Part shown: piece by piece, positions 27,501-35,623 of the stretch
Numbering within the stretch: the stretch's first letter is position 1
How the letters are laid out: every line of letters starts with the position of its first letter
Source: Paenibacillus silvestris
Lineage (GTDB): Bacteria; Bacillota; Bacilli; Paenibacillales; NBRC-103111
DNA length: 64,000 bases
Direction: 5' to 3'
Assembly: GCF_009882985.1 (NCBI RefSeq)
Contig: NZ_WTUZ01000038.1
Span: forward strand, 1-64,000
Translations under genes and position numbers: made by a program
The notes under the pieces: generated by a model
What the model was told of the DNA's origin: nothing
Seen by the model: only the letters and a program-made list of their open reading frames with translations
Database searches by the model: none

Positions 27501-30205
27501 ACTTTCTGATACATGCCGAAGCTTACGGCATCCAAGCGTCCTTGTTTGGTTTTCATATTCAAATTGAAGCTTAAGTTCGTATCCGGCAAGCTGCCTGTTC
27601 CTTGAACACCGACATAAGGAATGCGGCTGTCCAAGACGAATTTAGTATCACTTGCTTTGATTGGACCCACCTGAAAGCTTTTCTTCATCATGACTGTTGC
27701 CGACAAATCAAAGCGGTTATTGCTGAATTTTAGGCTATCAAACGGCACGGTTTCCTTAACCTTTTGAGTCCCTACCTGCAAGCCAATCTCCAGATCGCCG
27801 GTTAGACGCAGGCCGTCCTTGGTGAAAATAAGCGAGCTTGCTTTGACTGGCATATCCATATTCAAGTAGTCTGTCGCTTCCGAGCCGCTTAAATCCAAAG
27901 CAAATTTGTCTGAAGTGATGCTAAATGGCCCCTCATGAATCGTGTAAGATACATTCGATCCGAGTGCTCCACCGCCGTTGACGTATAAGCGGCCATCGCC
28001 GGTTATTGTGGCTGGGTTAGTTCTTTTGTTCACAACAAGACTGGTGCCCTTGAACATAACCGAGTCGTTGATGACTACCGGTTCGGATGGGTCATTTAGA
28101 AAATAGATGCCATCCTTATTGAGTTCCGCCTCTTCTGTGAAGGACCCTTGTAGACCAAGACTGTTTACTTCGTTGCTGACGGATGTGCTAGGCACATCTA
28201 CTCTGGCGAAGTTTCTTGGTTTGTAGAAGTCTAGTGCTGTAATAAGAAGACCTTCTGGGAATATGTAATCGCCATAGAAAATATGCTCTAAGTGCACATC
28301 GTATTTGCCCGGCGGCAATTCATCCTTCCAGGTCAATTCCAACTGACGTTCATTAATAACATTGTAATTAAGGTTATATTGGGTGCCATCCTTACTTTGT
28401 AAATAGTAATGAATATCGGCTAGAGGCTTACGAAGCAAATTAGGAATGCCTACACCGACTGCGACCAATCTCTTCTTATCTTTCACGTGCAAAACCGAAG
28501 CGCCTACACGATCATAATCGACATCCGGCTTTAACATACCAGGATCATCTTTCATGATAAACTTTTTTATTTCCGTATAACTTTTACCAATTGCATTCGT
28601 AGCATAGCCACGTGTTTCATATTCTTGATGCCAAGTAAGACCTTTTAAAACAACTGTAAAGGAGCTTGTTCCTTCTTCCGTACCTGTGTAAGGTACTTTG
28701 ATCCATTCGCCGAACTTCTCTTCTATATCACCTACTTTTGGAAAGTACTCTCGGTACTCCACTCCTCGTGCGGTAATCTCTTTAGTTCCGTCATCATAGA
28801 CATTCGTGACTACGCTAACTGTGTCATCGATATGCTTAGGATCAAATTGAAGGATAGGATCCACTGTAAGCTTAACACCAGGTGCTGTAGGAGGCGTATA
28901 GCCATACAGCCAGGTTTCCTTCATATTGCCTGCGGGCACAGAATCAACTACTGCGCCGAAAACTTTATCCATAATACTAATTTGATCACGGCTTCCGCCG
29001 AACATGACGAAATTCTTGCCATCAAACGCCATGCTTGCATTACTTAGTGGGAAAGGTACCTGATTGGGCAACCCTTGAACCTCATAAACCTTTCCATCCT
29101 TATCCATATTACTTTTGTACATGGTTCCAGTGGAAAATTTTAAAGGAGCGTATTCCCACTTACTTTTCGACCACCCATAGGCCATACTCCCCCTCGTCGG
29201 AGGGTACGTGCTCGACGGCAGCTTTAATTTTTTAACCAATTCGTTATCATAAGTATGGACATAGTCGCGTTCTCCGCCAAAAAAGACAACACGTCGCCCA
29301 TCATAGGCCATCGCCTGCCCCCATCGGCCGTAACCCTCCGGACCGGCTGTCGAACTCCAGGACTTGGTTTCCCGGTTCCATTTCCATAATAACGGAGAGC
29401 TGTCATCGTGCGTGACCGTCTTCGTTACTTTCGTACCTACACTCGTATACTCTTTCGTAATAGAGCCTGCATTCCCACCGTATAGTACAGCTGTTTCGCC
29501 GTCAAAAGCCATCTGCCCGCCATAGGCAGCAGGCGGCTTCTCCGTAGGATTAGCCTCCGTCCAGCCCGTCCCATTCCACAGCCAAGTATCGTCTTGTAGA
29601 ATCTTAGAACTTCCGCTGCCCGAATATCCACCGAACAGAACCAACTGTTCGCCGTCAAAGGCTAGCTGAGCGCCCCCACGAGCTATCGGGGAGTCAGGCG
29701 TTGTAACTTGCTCCCACTGGGCATTCATCCCATCCCAAAGCCAGGTATCACCTAGCAACACGCCGGACTGACCCTCTCCTCCGAATACTAGGACTTTCCC
29801 ACTGGCCGGATCATAGGCCATGGCTGCACCTTTGCGTGCTGATGGAGAAGAATTAAGATTCCGCTGTTCCTGCCAAGTTTTTTCATAGCCATCCCATATC
29901 CATGTCTCATCGAAAAACTTGTTGTTATCCTGACCTCCGAACATGACCACATTCTCAGCCATCTCGTCAAAGACCATCGATGCACCTTGTCTGGCATCAG
30001 GCGATAGATTCGTTGTTACTCTCTGCCAAGTGTAATCCGTAATTTGTGTTGCAGGACCGTATGTATTCTGCAGCACTGTGTTGGTTCCGTTAGCCACTCC
30101 CGCAGCCTGAGCTACACTATTCCCGCCGTGTAAGAGCGGTATGTACTGTAGTAGCAGCGCTGCAATTAATAGTTTGGCCCATCCGGCTTTCTGACGTCTA
30201 TTCAA
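21533..30205 (-). CDS. giant S-layer-homology protein with N-terminal Kelch propeller and cadherin-like domains
   Basis: 2890 residues, TTG start at 30205 with AAAAGGGG 9 nt upstream. Signal peptide about 1-34 (cleavage after AQA). Residues about 45-450 form a Kelch/galactose-oxidase-like propeller: six or seven repeats of the type AMAYDPASGKVLVFGGEG followed by DTWLWDG. A fibronectin-like and beta-rich middle follows (450-1900), including several pre-peptidase-like segments (GNYMLTVSGGNANTVITAPDG). At about 2080-2440 there are several cadherin-like beta-sandwich domains (YTLSLDGTGSNEALLTTLKL). Three SLH repeats lie at about 2690-2870 (YLAGYPDGTFRPSQAITRAE and two more). It is probably a surface adhesin or wall-bound carbohydrate-binding protein; no catalytic residues are evident. 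Monocistronic, convergent with the MutS2-like gene. Confidence 0.92.
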   Translation of the reverse strand: MNRRQKAGWAKLLIAALLLQYIPLLHGGNSVAQAAGVANGTNTVLQNTYGPATQITDYTWQRVTTNLSPDARQGASMVFDEMAENVVMFGGQDNNKFFDETWIWDGYEKTWQEQRNLNSSPSARKGAAMAYDPASGKVLVFGGEGQSGVLLGDTWLWDGMNAQWEQVTTPDSPIARGGAQLAFDGEQLVLFGGYSGSGSSKILQDDTWLWNGTGWTEANPTEKPPAAYGGQMAFDGETAVLYGGNAGSITKEYTSVGTKVTKTVTHDDSSPLLWKWNRETKSWSSTAGPEGYGRWGQAMAYDGRRVVFFGGERDYVHTYDNELVKKLKLPSSTYPPTRGSMAYGWSKSKWEYAPLKFSTGTMYKSNMDKDGKVYEVQGLPNQVPFPLSNASMAFDGKNFVMFGGSRDQISIMDKVFGAVVDSVPAGNMKETWLYGYTPPTAPGVKLTVDPILQFDPKHIDDTVSVVTNVYDDGTKEITARGVEYREYFPKVGDIEEKFGEWIKVPYTGTEEGTSSFTVVLKGLTWHQEYETRGYATNAIGKSYTEIKKFIMKDDPGMLKPDVDYDRVGASVLHVKDKKRLVAVGVGIPNLLRKPLADIHYYLQSKDGTQYNLNYNVINERQLELTWKDELPPGKYDVHLEHIFYGDYIFPEGLLITALDFYKPRNFARVDVPSTSVSNEVNSLGLQGSFTEEAELNKDGIYFLNDPSEPVVINDSVMFKGTSLVVNKRTNPATITGDGRLYVNGGGALGSNVSYTIHEGPFSITSDKFALDLSGSEATDYLNMDMPVKASSLIFTKDGLRLTGDLEIGLQVGTQKVKETVPFDSLKFSNNRFDLSATVMMKKSFQVGPIKASDTKFVLDSRIPYVGVQGTGSLPDTNLSFNLNMKTKQGRLDAVSFGMYQKVKLASTGLQVNYLFGNVDKLAEKSQIPQKFSITGSVNDLIVPELKHPQANYKFNLIGTDSIDMDLSTYGYNGSGTEYYYWLPVKNMNMQTVVNPATAGIKGFSSPGFATKGDINLFEVVKGVIGTYSFNQKGFNGAIKGTVYVPKGIPRIGGATVSNVALSVNETGIYGTFKHNGVGANLKYTFNNNTILFEVEAEPPKKSWWEKGLDFVNNVSDFMDAAEPWLDIAEEIFLRKTDSGNVDKVGKDGNEVRIAAANPLKRVFDLKPVSLTFQPEEPVHTDAKARIVNGQLTSLDQTPLITTETDASSGKSTASFAVERPFTALIALTGDQQAAVLKATASGQSYEQILRPEISYDAASSTTYMRVSLFAGKWRLTTSSNTHIQVNELLFVNESLKLNVLAQQWAQTPDRSVTSFTVKERGSYVLKVGETGGDIIVYKPDGRPYSLHTAQNEPDWNAFRDANGYVYTLVDAVEAGTWMISAGTSPSAVLSTVPSNVKIEDAAQWVQDQAYPTVFDMTRTDNGQAIVEIYGANEQTKLYAPNGDLYKLQPDPSLPGMNVLYDGSQQKKTIWLDGIELNGQWKVVSSSYTSVVAYKSTRKFKSIKPLTMEGRFSKYFEIADKGNYMLTVSGGNANTVITAPDGSPYTLNFDAPAGNAYLQPASDRVSSANPSGDPLEQTKISTPNPVNDGRDTLYVSLLNAPAGKWMIQNAKKVDLQIQKLIPLPEIKASATAVAGVENRIQVAWSMENASSDVQVTMMLTDNADQWVGEVIQSGLPSSGSKAIDLPTSMLPGTYYLSVVGESADQAPIHAMADATVEVTAPTSLSTPEKPEVLSTGNGEISLRFASIAGDVKAYRIWASDSTGGKGTVPVMDITPQAGSEQNAVIVGLPAGATYQIAVSAIGNEQGHVVLSPTSASVSTDLPVPQPPTLAVVLDAGAKPVIEQTYKSYDGNEETLLLTSAEQASLKVTTNQAAAMTLFVNGQQLGGIEHVSAGGTSAFVLQDLLQSAVLKEREYNVLVEAVNERGDRSTAYRKVFIDRTGPMLIASGGKDAQGMPIVLNGIVTEISRVYITGQTDAGAKLVVNGTNVPLDDKGRFDYYAPLEWGATTDRVQFSMTATDGAGNKTEYGFEVIRGVAEAIPTTPSDLAALTTGNAQMSAPYQFGTTTYQALAYSDTVRVYAIPMAAASVVTIDGQTVPASGYVDIAVPVTGKSVSIKVHSASAGDKYYTLSLDGTGSNEALLTTLKLKNATASQQGDVLPAQAFTGTEENYAVYVDNTVDTVTLTPGAMKAGSIIKVKNQSVQSGQASPAIQLQVGENQVPVVVTSPDGSETREYQVTVWREASGNAQLQSLGLATDGAELLADFNPAVKNYEVLVPYTTGEFKLLPVPAQSDATIHVDGQIVTSAAVLSLPFKKDAQTYAIEVKAQDGSVLTYTVSVLRKQTVPGQPPLLASLQADTMLDGAFTPYKLKYRTVSTTENSNATIKVLTNDPEATVTVKDVKQKGGGTFTPSIGIGINTIIVNVESADLKSSQTYSIDVKRVEKSSSLNIRQTTVEGSSGGWTFQTNIERNQSSDGKVVDTVKLDAADAHTILEKAVQYKDQVARIYVTDLPDKPADERIVSLNAETVSLLAAGGMSLQLVLPDGQITVSAESLQQMGKDGKDAYFRIVPVRAEAERSEVTTRVQAAELVLKDAAGRSVSVIGQPVKIETNYSGYKTEVVFPLTNLSLPENKAAAKQILDELAVYIEHSDGEKVLTHGEIRYDADGKPVGIAIEISKFSTFTIIQKNGAEALKPYLAGYPDGTFRPSQAITRAELATILNRIGVGKSNNNSASAQSSPYPDVAKGHWAAEAIANMQRTGVMLGDDTGFRPDDAITRAEMASIAARLLPVGATGSTTYAGYSDTQEHWAFEAIKQASQAGILQGYSDGTFLPDHPLNRAEAVTILNRMFHRPTMSVKTPSWPDVPQEHWALREIESASGTVQVLSDGSVYVVPNH

Positions 30206-30249
30206 CGTTCTATTCCCCTTTTCGTAGTTTTCATCAACACCTACATAAA

Positions 30250-30269
30250 AATAGTTCTATAAAACTATT
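30250..30269. promoter_or_regulatory. inverted repeat upstream of the giant Kelch/SLH gene
   Basis: Arms AATAGTT and AACTATT (7 bp perfect) around 6 nt, 45 bp upstream of the TTG start, in the 389-bp gap 30206-30594. It may be an operator or a 5'-UTR hairpin. The rest of the gap (30270-30500) is AT-rich and shows no gene I can support. Confidence 0.35.
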
Positions 30270-30495
30270 ACTTAATGCCTATATTATGTAGAAAAATGTC
30301 GATGATATAGGATTTATATCGTCATTTTCTCACAAAATAATTAGAAAAGTATTAGTTTCATGAAAAAAATGTCGAACCAATCAAAAAACCAGGAATTTAT
30401 TAAGATATACCTACTAAATTACTACCAGCGAATAGGTCAAACAAACCACCCTTTGATTGGTGTGTACTCTACTCTCACAACAATTTCACTAAGCA

Positions 30496-30530
30496 AAAAT
30501 AAGAAACCGGAACTCCAACGGAGTCCCGGT
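30496..30530 (-). terminator. terminator of the cluster B operon
   Basis: Minus strand: arms ACCGGgACTCC and GGAGTtCCGGT (one mismatch) with a 3-nt loop, followed by TTCTTATTTTT. It lies about 70 nt beyond the HisD-like stop (30595). Confidence 0.8.
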
Positions 30531-30594
30531 CCTCATCCTAACAACTTCAAAAAAGATTTACGGCTCTTCCACATGGGGAGCACAAGGGCGTTCA

Positions 30595-31866
30595 TCAATA
30601 ACGTCGCACACGCAGATCCGCCTGTTCTTTATGCCCCATGAAATTCTCAATTTCACACAGCCTAGAGACATATTCGCCGACCAATTTGCTGGCATCCTTC
30701 GTACAGCGTTGATATGTGCACGTTTTCAAAAATTTCCCTACCCAAAGCCCGCCCGTGTATCTTGCAGCTCCTTTGGTCGGTAACGTATGATTCGTGCCAA
30801 TCGCTTTATCACCATATGCCACATTGGTTTCGGGTCCGAGAAACAAAGCTCCGTAATTTGTCATGTTCTCCAGGAAATAGTCCGGCTGTTCCGTTAACAC
30901 TTCCACATGCTCATAAGCAAGCTTATCAGCTTCGATGAGCGCTTCCTCTATGCTGTCCACCACCAGCACTGTACCGTAATCCCGCCATGCGACACCAGCA
31001 ATGTCAGCGGTAGGGAGCACTTGGAGCTGCCTCTCAATCTCAAGCAGCGTCTCTCTGGCAAGCGACTCGGAAGTCGTGACCAGAGCTGCCGGCGATGTCG
31101 GACCATGTTCCGCCTGACCAAGCAAATCCACAGCAACCATTTCCGCATCAGCCGTATGGTCTGCGATCACTAGAACTTCCGTCGGACCCGCAATCAGATC
31201 AATGCCGACTTTCCCGAACAGCTGCCGTTTGGCCTCAGCCACGTAGGCGTTTCCTGGACCTACGAGCATATCGACAGGACGTATCGTTTCTGTCCCAAGA
31301 GCCATGGCTGCCATGGCCTGAATCCCGCCAAGCACGTATATTTCATCAGCGCCGGCGAACGCCATCGCGCAAATCGTAGCGGCCGGTATTTCCCCTTTAA
31401 TCGGCGGCGTGCAAGCAATGACCCGTTTGACTCCGGCAACTTTAGCCGTAAGGATACTCATATGCGCAGATGCGACCATCGGATAACGTCCGCCAGGGAT
31501 ATAACAGCCCACGCTGGCAACAGGAATATGTTTATGACCCAGAATAACGCCGGGCAAGGTCTCGACTTCCAGGTCCTGGACAGTTGCTAATTGTTTTTCT
31601 GCAAAATTTCGAATCTGCTGTTGCGCGAATCGGATATCCTCCTTCACTTGCTGGGGTACGCGAGCGATAATCTCCCCAATTTGCTCCTCGCTCAAACGGA
31701 AATGCTCAGGCGACCAGTGATCGAATTGTTCCGAGATTTTCCGAACAGCTCCGTCTTTGCCGACTCCAATCTCTTGAATAACTTCTTTCACGGTATGGTA
31801 GACAGCTTCTTCGCTGGAAGCATAAGATGCCTGAACGACATCCCCTTTTTTCAAATAGGTACCCAC
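30595..31866 (-). CDS. HisD-like NAD-dependent dehydrogenase (catabolic type)
   Basis: 423 residues from the GTG at 31866 (GGAGGAG 5 nt upstream; the GTG at 31881 lies before that site). Histidinol-dehydrogenase fold with the metal/catalytic residues visible: GQAEHGPTS (Gln and His), YEHVEVL (Glu-His pair) and GDKAIGTNHTLPT (Asp, His). The C-terminal stretch TGGLWVGKFLKTCTYQ resembles sulfopropanediol dehydrogenase (HpsN)-like proteins rather than biosynthetic HisD, and no other his genes are near. It is last in the cluster B uptake operon, so it probably oxidises an alcohol to a carboxylate (two NAD steps) in the degradation of the imported compound. The substrate is unknown. Confidence 0.85.
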   Translation of the reverse strand: MGTYLKKGDVVQASYASSEEAVYHTVKEVIQEIGVGKDGAVRKISEQFDHWSPEHFRLSEEQIGEIIARVPQQVKEDIRFAQQQIRNFAEKQLATVQDLEVETLPGVILGHKHIPVASVGCYIPGGRYPMVASAHMSILTAKVAGVKRVIACTPPIKGEIPAATICAMAFAGADEIYVLGGIQAMAAMALGTETIRPVDMLVGPGNAYVAEAKRQLFGKVGIDLIAGPTEVLVIADHTADAEMVAVDLLGQAEHGPTSPAALVTTSESLARETLLEIERQLQVLPTADIAGVAWRDYGTVLVVDSIEEALIEADKLAYEHVEVLTEQPDYFLENMTNYGALFLGPETNVAYGDKAIGTNHTLPTKGAARYTGGLWVGKFLKTCTYQRCTKDASKLVGEYVSRLCEIENFMGHKEQADLRVRRY

Positions 31867-31909
31867 TGCGCTCTCCTCCACGATTCAATTTCAGATGATT
31901 GCCATGCTG

Positions 31910-32869
31910 TCACTTGCCTTCCCACAGGTTAGGCGTGATCACATAATCAGGGACTTGCGCAAATTCCTGTGCCAGCTCGTGCAGCGTCTTTTCCCGAATC
32001 GCAGGCGTACTCAGAAGCGCAATGTTTGCGCTCACCTGGTCCGGCGTTTCAGCTCCGAAGACAATGCTCGCAATGCCGGGCATGTGGTGAATATAGGAGA
32101 AAGCAAATTCAGCCACAGACATACCTTCTTGCTCAGCGAAGGTACGCAAACGAGCAAGCCAAGGCTCTGCCGGCTTAAGCCGTTCTTGCAATCCCTCTGG
32201 TTGCATGAAGAACAAACCCTGCAAATAAATGCTTCTTGCAAACAGCTTTTTATTCGAGCGTCTAAGCTGTTCGAAGGTCCCGTTCGCAAACATTCGGCGA
32301 TCCATGACATTGATGGGCACTTGAACAATTTCGTAGCAATCATCCTGCAGTTCCGCCCAGTTTGCCGCAAATTCTCGCGTATCGAAGGAAAGCAGCGAAG
32401 CACCGATGGTGCCGATATTTCCCCGCTTCACCTGCTTGCACAGCAGCTCTGTCACTTGCTTGCCGAATTGACCCAGCACATTCGGCCGATGCAGCAGCAC
32501 AGCAGGGAGACAATCCGTCTGAAGCCGCTCCATGGAACGGTTCACATTCTCTTCAATCTGCACTTCCAAGTCGGACAGCGTTGTGGCCTGATTGACCTGT
32601 AAAGTGAACTTCGTGATGATTGTGGCTGCACGTGCTTGTTGCTGAAAATAACAACCGAGCACCTGCTCCGCACTTCCGTAGGTGCTCGCTGTATCAAGGC
32701 AGGTGATGCCTCCGCTCATGGCGGCATTCAGTATGCGCCCTGCCATTGCTTCATCCGGCTGACCCAGCTGGTTCGCAATGCCGTAAGGCATGCCCAATTG
32801 GACGGTTCCCAGCGTCAACGGAGAGATCACTGATGTCCATTGCTCCTTATCAGTACGAATAACACTCAT
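31910..32869 (-). CDS. aldo/keto reductase
   Basis: 319 residues. AKR tetrad in order: CLDTASTYG (Asp, Tyr), ITKF (Lys) and LLHRP (His); ends with a typical cofactor region (GIASIVFGAETPDQV). The ATG at 32869 has a modest site (GAAAGCGAG). The longer frame to 32941 would overlap the dioxygenase gene by 44 bp and has no better site. It lies 28 bp after the PhyH gene in cluster B and is probably co-transcribed. It likely interconverts an aldose/alcohol or keto-sugar intermediate. Confidence 0.87.
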   Translation of the reverse strand: MSVIRTDKEQWTSVISPLTLGTVQLGMPYGIANQLGQPDEAMAGRILNAAMSGGITCLDTASTYGSAEQVLGCYFQQQARAATIITKFTLQVNQATTLSDLEVQIEENVNRSMERLQTDCLPAVLLHRPNVLGQFGKQVTELLCKQVKRGNIGTIGASLLSFDTREFAANWAELQDDCYEIVQVPINVMDRRMFANGTFEQLRRSNKKLFARSIYLQGLFFMQPEGLQERLKPAEPWLARLRTFAEQEGMSVAEFAFSYIHHMPGIASIVFGAETPDQVSANIALLSTPAIREKTLHELAQEFAQVPDYVITPNLWEGK

Positions 32870-32897
32870 CTCGCTTTCTACTTGGCGATGATTCCTT

Positions 32898-33689
32898 TTA
32901 TTCTCGTTTTCGAATGCGTTTAGCATAAGGCGGGCGGCCAAAAGCCTCCACAGGCAGCTCCCCCTGAGGATGGTAACCGTATTCGTCTTTTCCCTTCATC
33001 ATATACAGCTGAAAATCAGGATACGTTTGTGGATCCCATTGCACCATTGTCTTGGAATAACGAATAACAAAACCGTTGCGCCAGCGTTCAGAGGTATTGG
33101 GACCGGAACCATGAATGAGTGAATCGACATGCATAGAAATACCGCCGGCTGGAATGATCATCGAGACCGCATCCTTCTCGCTGAATGTCCCCTGATCGAG
33201 TTCGAAAGATAGAATCGCGTCCTCACCGGCAATTTTATGCTGAATCACACCTGCTTTATGCGTCCCTGGGATCACTTTCATAGCGCCATTGGCTTCGTCT
33301 ACGTCTGTGAAGGCCAGCCACACCGTGACGGTGTTGTTTAGCGCAGTAGACCAATAATAGGAATCCTGATGCCATGGAACTACTTTGTCCGAATGAGGCG
33401 ATTTTGTAATGAACTCACTGGCTGCCAAATAAAAGTTGCTGCCCAGCACACCTTCAACATAGTTAATAATTTGCGGATGAGCACAAATGTCATACAGCCA
33501 TCGGCTCGTCTTATGCCAACCCATGATGTCCGAAGGATTTTCATCCCCCTGTAATAAAGCCGTTAGCTGTTCGTATCCCTGTTGTAATTCCTTCACCTCT
33601 TCACCTGAAAATACGACGGGAAGACTGAGTAGATACCCATAATCTTCATAAAACTGCTGCTGCTCGGTGGTTAATTGATTCAGACCCAT
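32898..33689 (-). CDS. phytanoyl-CoA dioxygenase (PhyH) family Fe(II)/2-oxoglutarate oxygenase
   Basis: 263 residues from the ATG at 33689 (AAGGGGGAG 6 nt upstream; the 33764 start overlaps the preceding gene). Double-stranded beta-helix enzyme with the facial triad HQD (VVPWHQDSYYW) and a distal His (SLIHGSGPN), followed by the 2-oxoglutarate-binding Arg (SERWRNGFVIRYS). PhyH-family enzymes hydroxylate small molecules with O2 and 2-oxoglutarate. Within an ABC sugar operon it may hydroxylate, or oxidatively demethylate, the imported compound. It is preceded by the Gfo/Idh gene (gap 34 bp). A second PhyH gene lies at 56212. Confidence 0.86.
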   Translation of the reverse strand: MGLNQLTTEQQQFYEDYGYLLSLPVVFSGEEVKELQQGYEQLTALLQGDENPSDIMGWHKTSRWLYDICAHPQIINYVEGVLGSNFYLAASEFITKSPHSDKVVPWHQDSYYWSTALNNTVTVWLAFTDVDEANGAMKVIPGTHKAGVIQHKIAGEDAILSFELDQGTFSEKDAVSMIIPAGGISMHVDSLIHGSGPNTSERWRNGFVIRYSKTMVQWDPQTYPDFQLYMMKGKDEYGYHPQGELPVEAFGRPPYAKRIRKRE

Positions 33690-33723
33690 CCGTTGCTCCC
33701 CCTTCTGCCAGAATAATAAACGA

Positions 33724-34743
33724 TCATCTGCAACGCACCCGCTCAGAGGCTCCGCCATTCGCATACGATTGATTCAAGGCTTCTGCTACATAAAGCGGAT
33801 CAATGCCATCCGCCAGGGAACATATCGGCGCCACGCCGGCATGTAAAATATGGACAAGGTGATCAACCGCATTTTGCATGTTGCTGGATTTACTGAGCAT
33901 CCCTGTCTCCGTTCGTTCATGCACCAGTTGCTTCATTCCGGGCTGTAGGGGATGCGGTTCAGTCGCGAAATAGCGGATTTCGTCACCGCCTTTTACCAGC
34001 TCGATAACCCCATTTTCCAAGTACAGCACGATGTCGAAAAGGTTATAATACCGGTCATCGAATGCCTCCGCATAACCTGTAATCAAGCCTCCGCCCGCCG
34101 TAAATAAGAAGGAATACGTCCAATCCTCCTTGGCATCCAAGTTAGTAGCTACCCGCTCTACCACTTGAACTTGGTCAATCGAACCTGCCAAAAAACGAAC
34201 CATATCGAACAAATGCGAACCGGTATTATAAATGCCACGGCTGTATCGCAAATGAACCTTTTTCACCCTTCCGTACATCCCTTTGCTGACGGCTTCTCGG
34301 ACTTCTACCGCCCCTTCGCTCCATCTTCTGGATAAGTTGACAACGACCTTCCGATCGCTATGCTGCTTGCACAAAGTGATCATTCGCTCCGCTTCCTCGA
34401 TACTGTTTGCAACGGGCTTTTCTAGAAAAATGAGCCTGCTGCTAGATTGCTCCAGCACGGTTTGCAACAACTCATACCGAACGGTTGGCGGTGTGCAAAT
34501 GCTGATGAGATCCAATCGATGTTGACTCAGCATGACAGACAATTCCGAATCCAAATAGAATGTGGTCTCGGGTGCAACCTTTACCAATTGTTCCGCCTGT
34601 TCTTGCCTTCTCCCGACAGCAGCTGTCAGCTCAATCTCTGGGTGCAAAAGGTACGACATCGAATGACTGTTTGCTCTACCTTGAAAAGGGATGTCAAAGG
34701 TTAAGCCAATCTTGCCAAGTCCGATCACTGCTGCCTGAAACAT
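33724..34743 (-). CDS. Gfo/Idh/MocA-family oxidoreductase
   Basis: 339 residues from the ATG at 34743 (GAGGGG 7 nt upstream). N-terminal Rossmann fold with AVIGLGKIG (about 4-12), then the family signature LIFLEKPVANS (catalytic-site Lys in EKP, about 130) and a C-terminal alpha/beta domain (GSHLFDMVRFLAG with His-Asp). The family uses NAD(P) to oxidise sugar or inositol hydroxyls. It is in the middle of cluster B, 32 bp after the MalG-type permease, and likely performs the first oxidation of the imported carbohydrate. Confidence 0.9.
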   Translation of the reverse strand: MFQAAVIGLGKIGLTFDIPFQGRANSHSMSYLLHPEIELTAAVGRRQEQAEQLVKVAPETTFYLDSELSVMLSQHRLDLISICTPPTVRYELLQTVLEQSSSRLIFLEKPVANSIEEAERMITLCKQHSDRKVVVNLSRRWSEGAVEVREAVSKGMYGRVKKVHLRYSRGIYNTGSHLFDMVRFLAGSIDQVQVVERVATNLDAKEDWTYSFLFTAGGGLITGYAEAFDDRYYNLFDIVLYLENGVIELVKGGDEIRYFATEPHPLQPGMKQLVHERTETGMLSKSSNMQNAVDHLVHILHAGVAPICSLADGIDPLYVAEALNQSYANGGASERVRCR

Positions 34744-34775
34744 CAACAATCCCCTCTTTCTTACTCATCCAGCCA

Positions 34776-35606
34776 TCAACCTTTTAAAGCGCCTAAAGTA
34801 ATACCTTCCGTAAAGTACTTCTGAAAATATAGAAAAATGATCAGTACGGGAAGCGTAGCGAACATCGCCCCGGCCATCGCAATGCCATAATTCGTCTCGA
34901 GCTCCGATATTTTCTGAGCAACCTTAATGCCTACCGGCAAGGTAAACATTTTCTCCCCGTTCAGTACAATGACTTGCCAGACATAATCGTTCCATGTATT
35001 CACGAATGTAAAGATAGCAAGCACGCCAATCCCAGGCTTGGCCAGTGGCAGAATGATATGCCAGTACGTCTGCCATTCGCCGGCACCGTCGATTTTCGCT
35101 GCTTCTGTCAATTCGGTCGGCAGCGAAGCCATGAACTGCTTCAACAAGAACACTCCATACGGCCAGCCAACTACCGGCAGTAAAACTCCCCATCTTGTGT
35201 TAATGAGGCTTAAATCATTGAGCAGCTGAAACAGCGGGATAAACAAAACCGTATGCGGAATCGTCATGGCAGCGATCATCACAGTGAACAGCCACTTGGA
35301 ACCGCTGAAAGGAATTTTGGCTAACGCAAAGGCTGACAAAGAACTGACCGCAATAACTAGCACTGTAGCGATTAGCGAGATGAACATACTGTTATAGAAC
35401 CAAGTGAACACCGGACTGTTCTTGAATAGCGCTGCATAGTTTTGAAAAGTAGGATGAGCGGGTATCCATTCTGGCGGGATCTGCAAGGCGACCTTCAGAT
35501 TCTTAAAGGAGCCGCTAACCATCCAATAAAAGGGCCAGAGGAAGAACAAAGTGAGTACCCAGAGGAAAATATGGCCTCCCCATAGCGGTGATTTTTTATT
35601 CGGCAT
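34776..35606 (-). CDS. carbohydrate ABC transporter permease (MalG type)
   Basis: 276 residues, six membrane segments (first about 12-30, GHIFLWVLTLFFLWPFYWMV). EAA loop LTEAAKIDGAGEWQTYWHIILP at about 190. The end is YFQKYFTEGITLGALKG, the family hallmark. RBS GGGAGGGGG is upstream of the ATG. It follows the MalF-type gene by 17 bp; together they form the channel of the cluster B importer. The ATPase is not encoded here. Confidence 0.93.
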   Translation of the reverse strand: MPNKKSPLWGGHIFLWVLTLFFLWPFYWMVSGSFKNLKVALQIPPEWIPAHPTFQNYAALFKNSPVFTWFYNSMFISLIATVLVIAVSSLSAFALAKIPFSGSKWLFTVMIAAMTIPHTVLFIPLFQLLNDLSLINTRWGVLLPVVGWPYGVFLLKQFMASLPTELTEAAKIDGAGEWQTYWHIILPLAKPGIGVLAIFTFVNTWNDYVWQVIVLNGEKMFTLPVGIKVAQKISELETNYGIAMAGAMFATLPVLIIFLYFQKYFTEGITLGALKG

Positions 35607-35623
35607 CTTCGTCTCCCCCTCCC

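Noticed and set aside
21719..29406. Plus- and minus-strand frames inside the Kelch/SLH gene
   Set aside because: Shadows of the 2890-residue reading frame; none has a plausible start site or domain.
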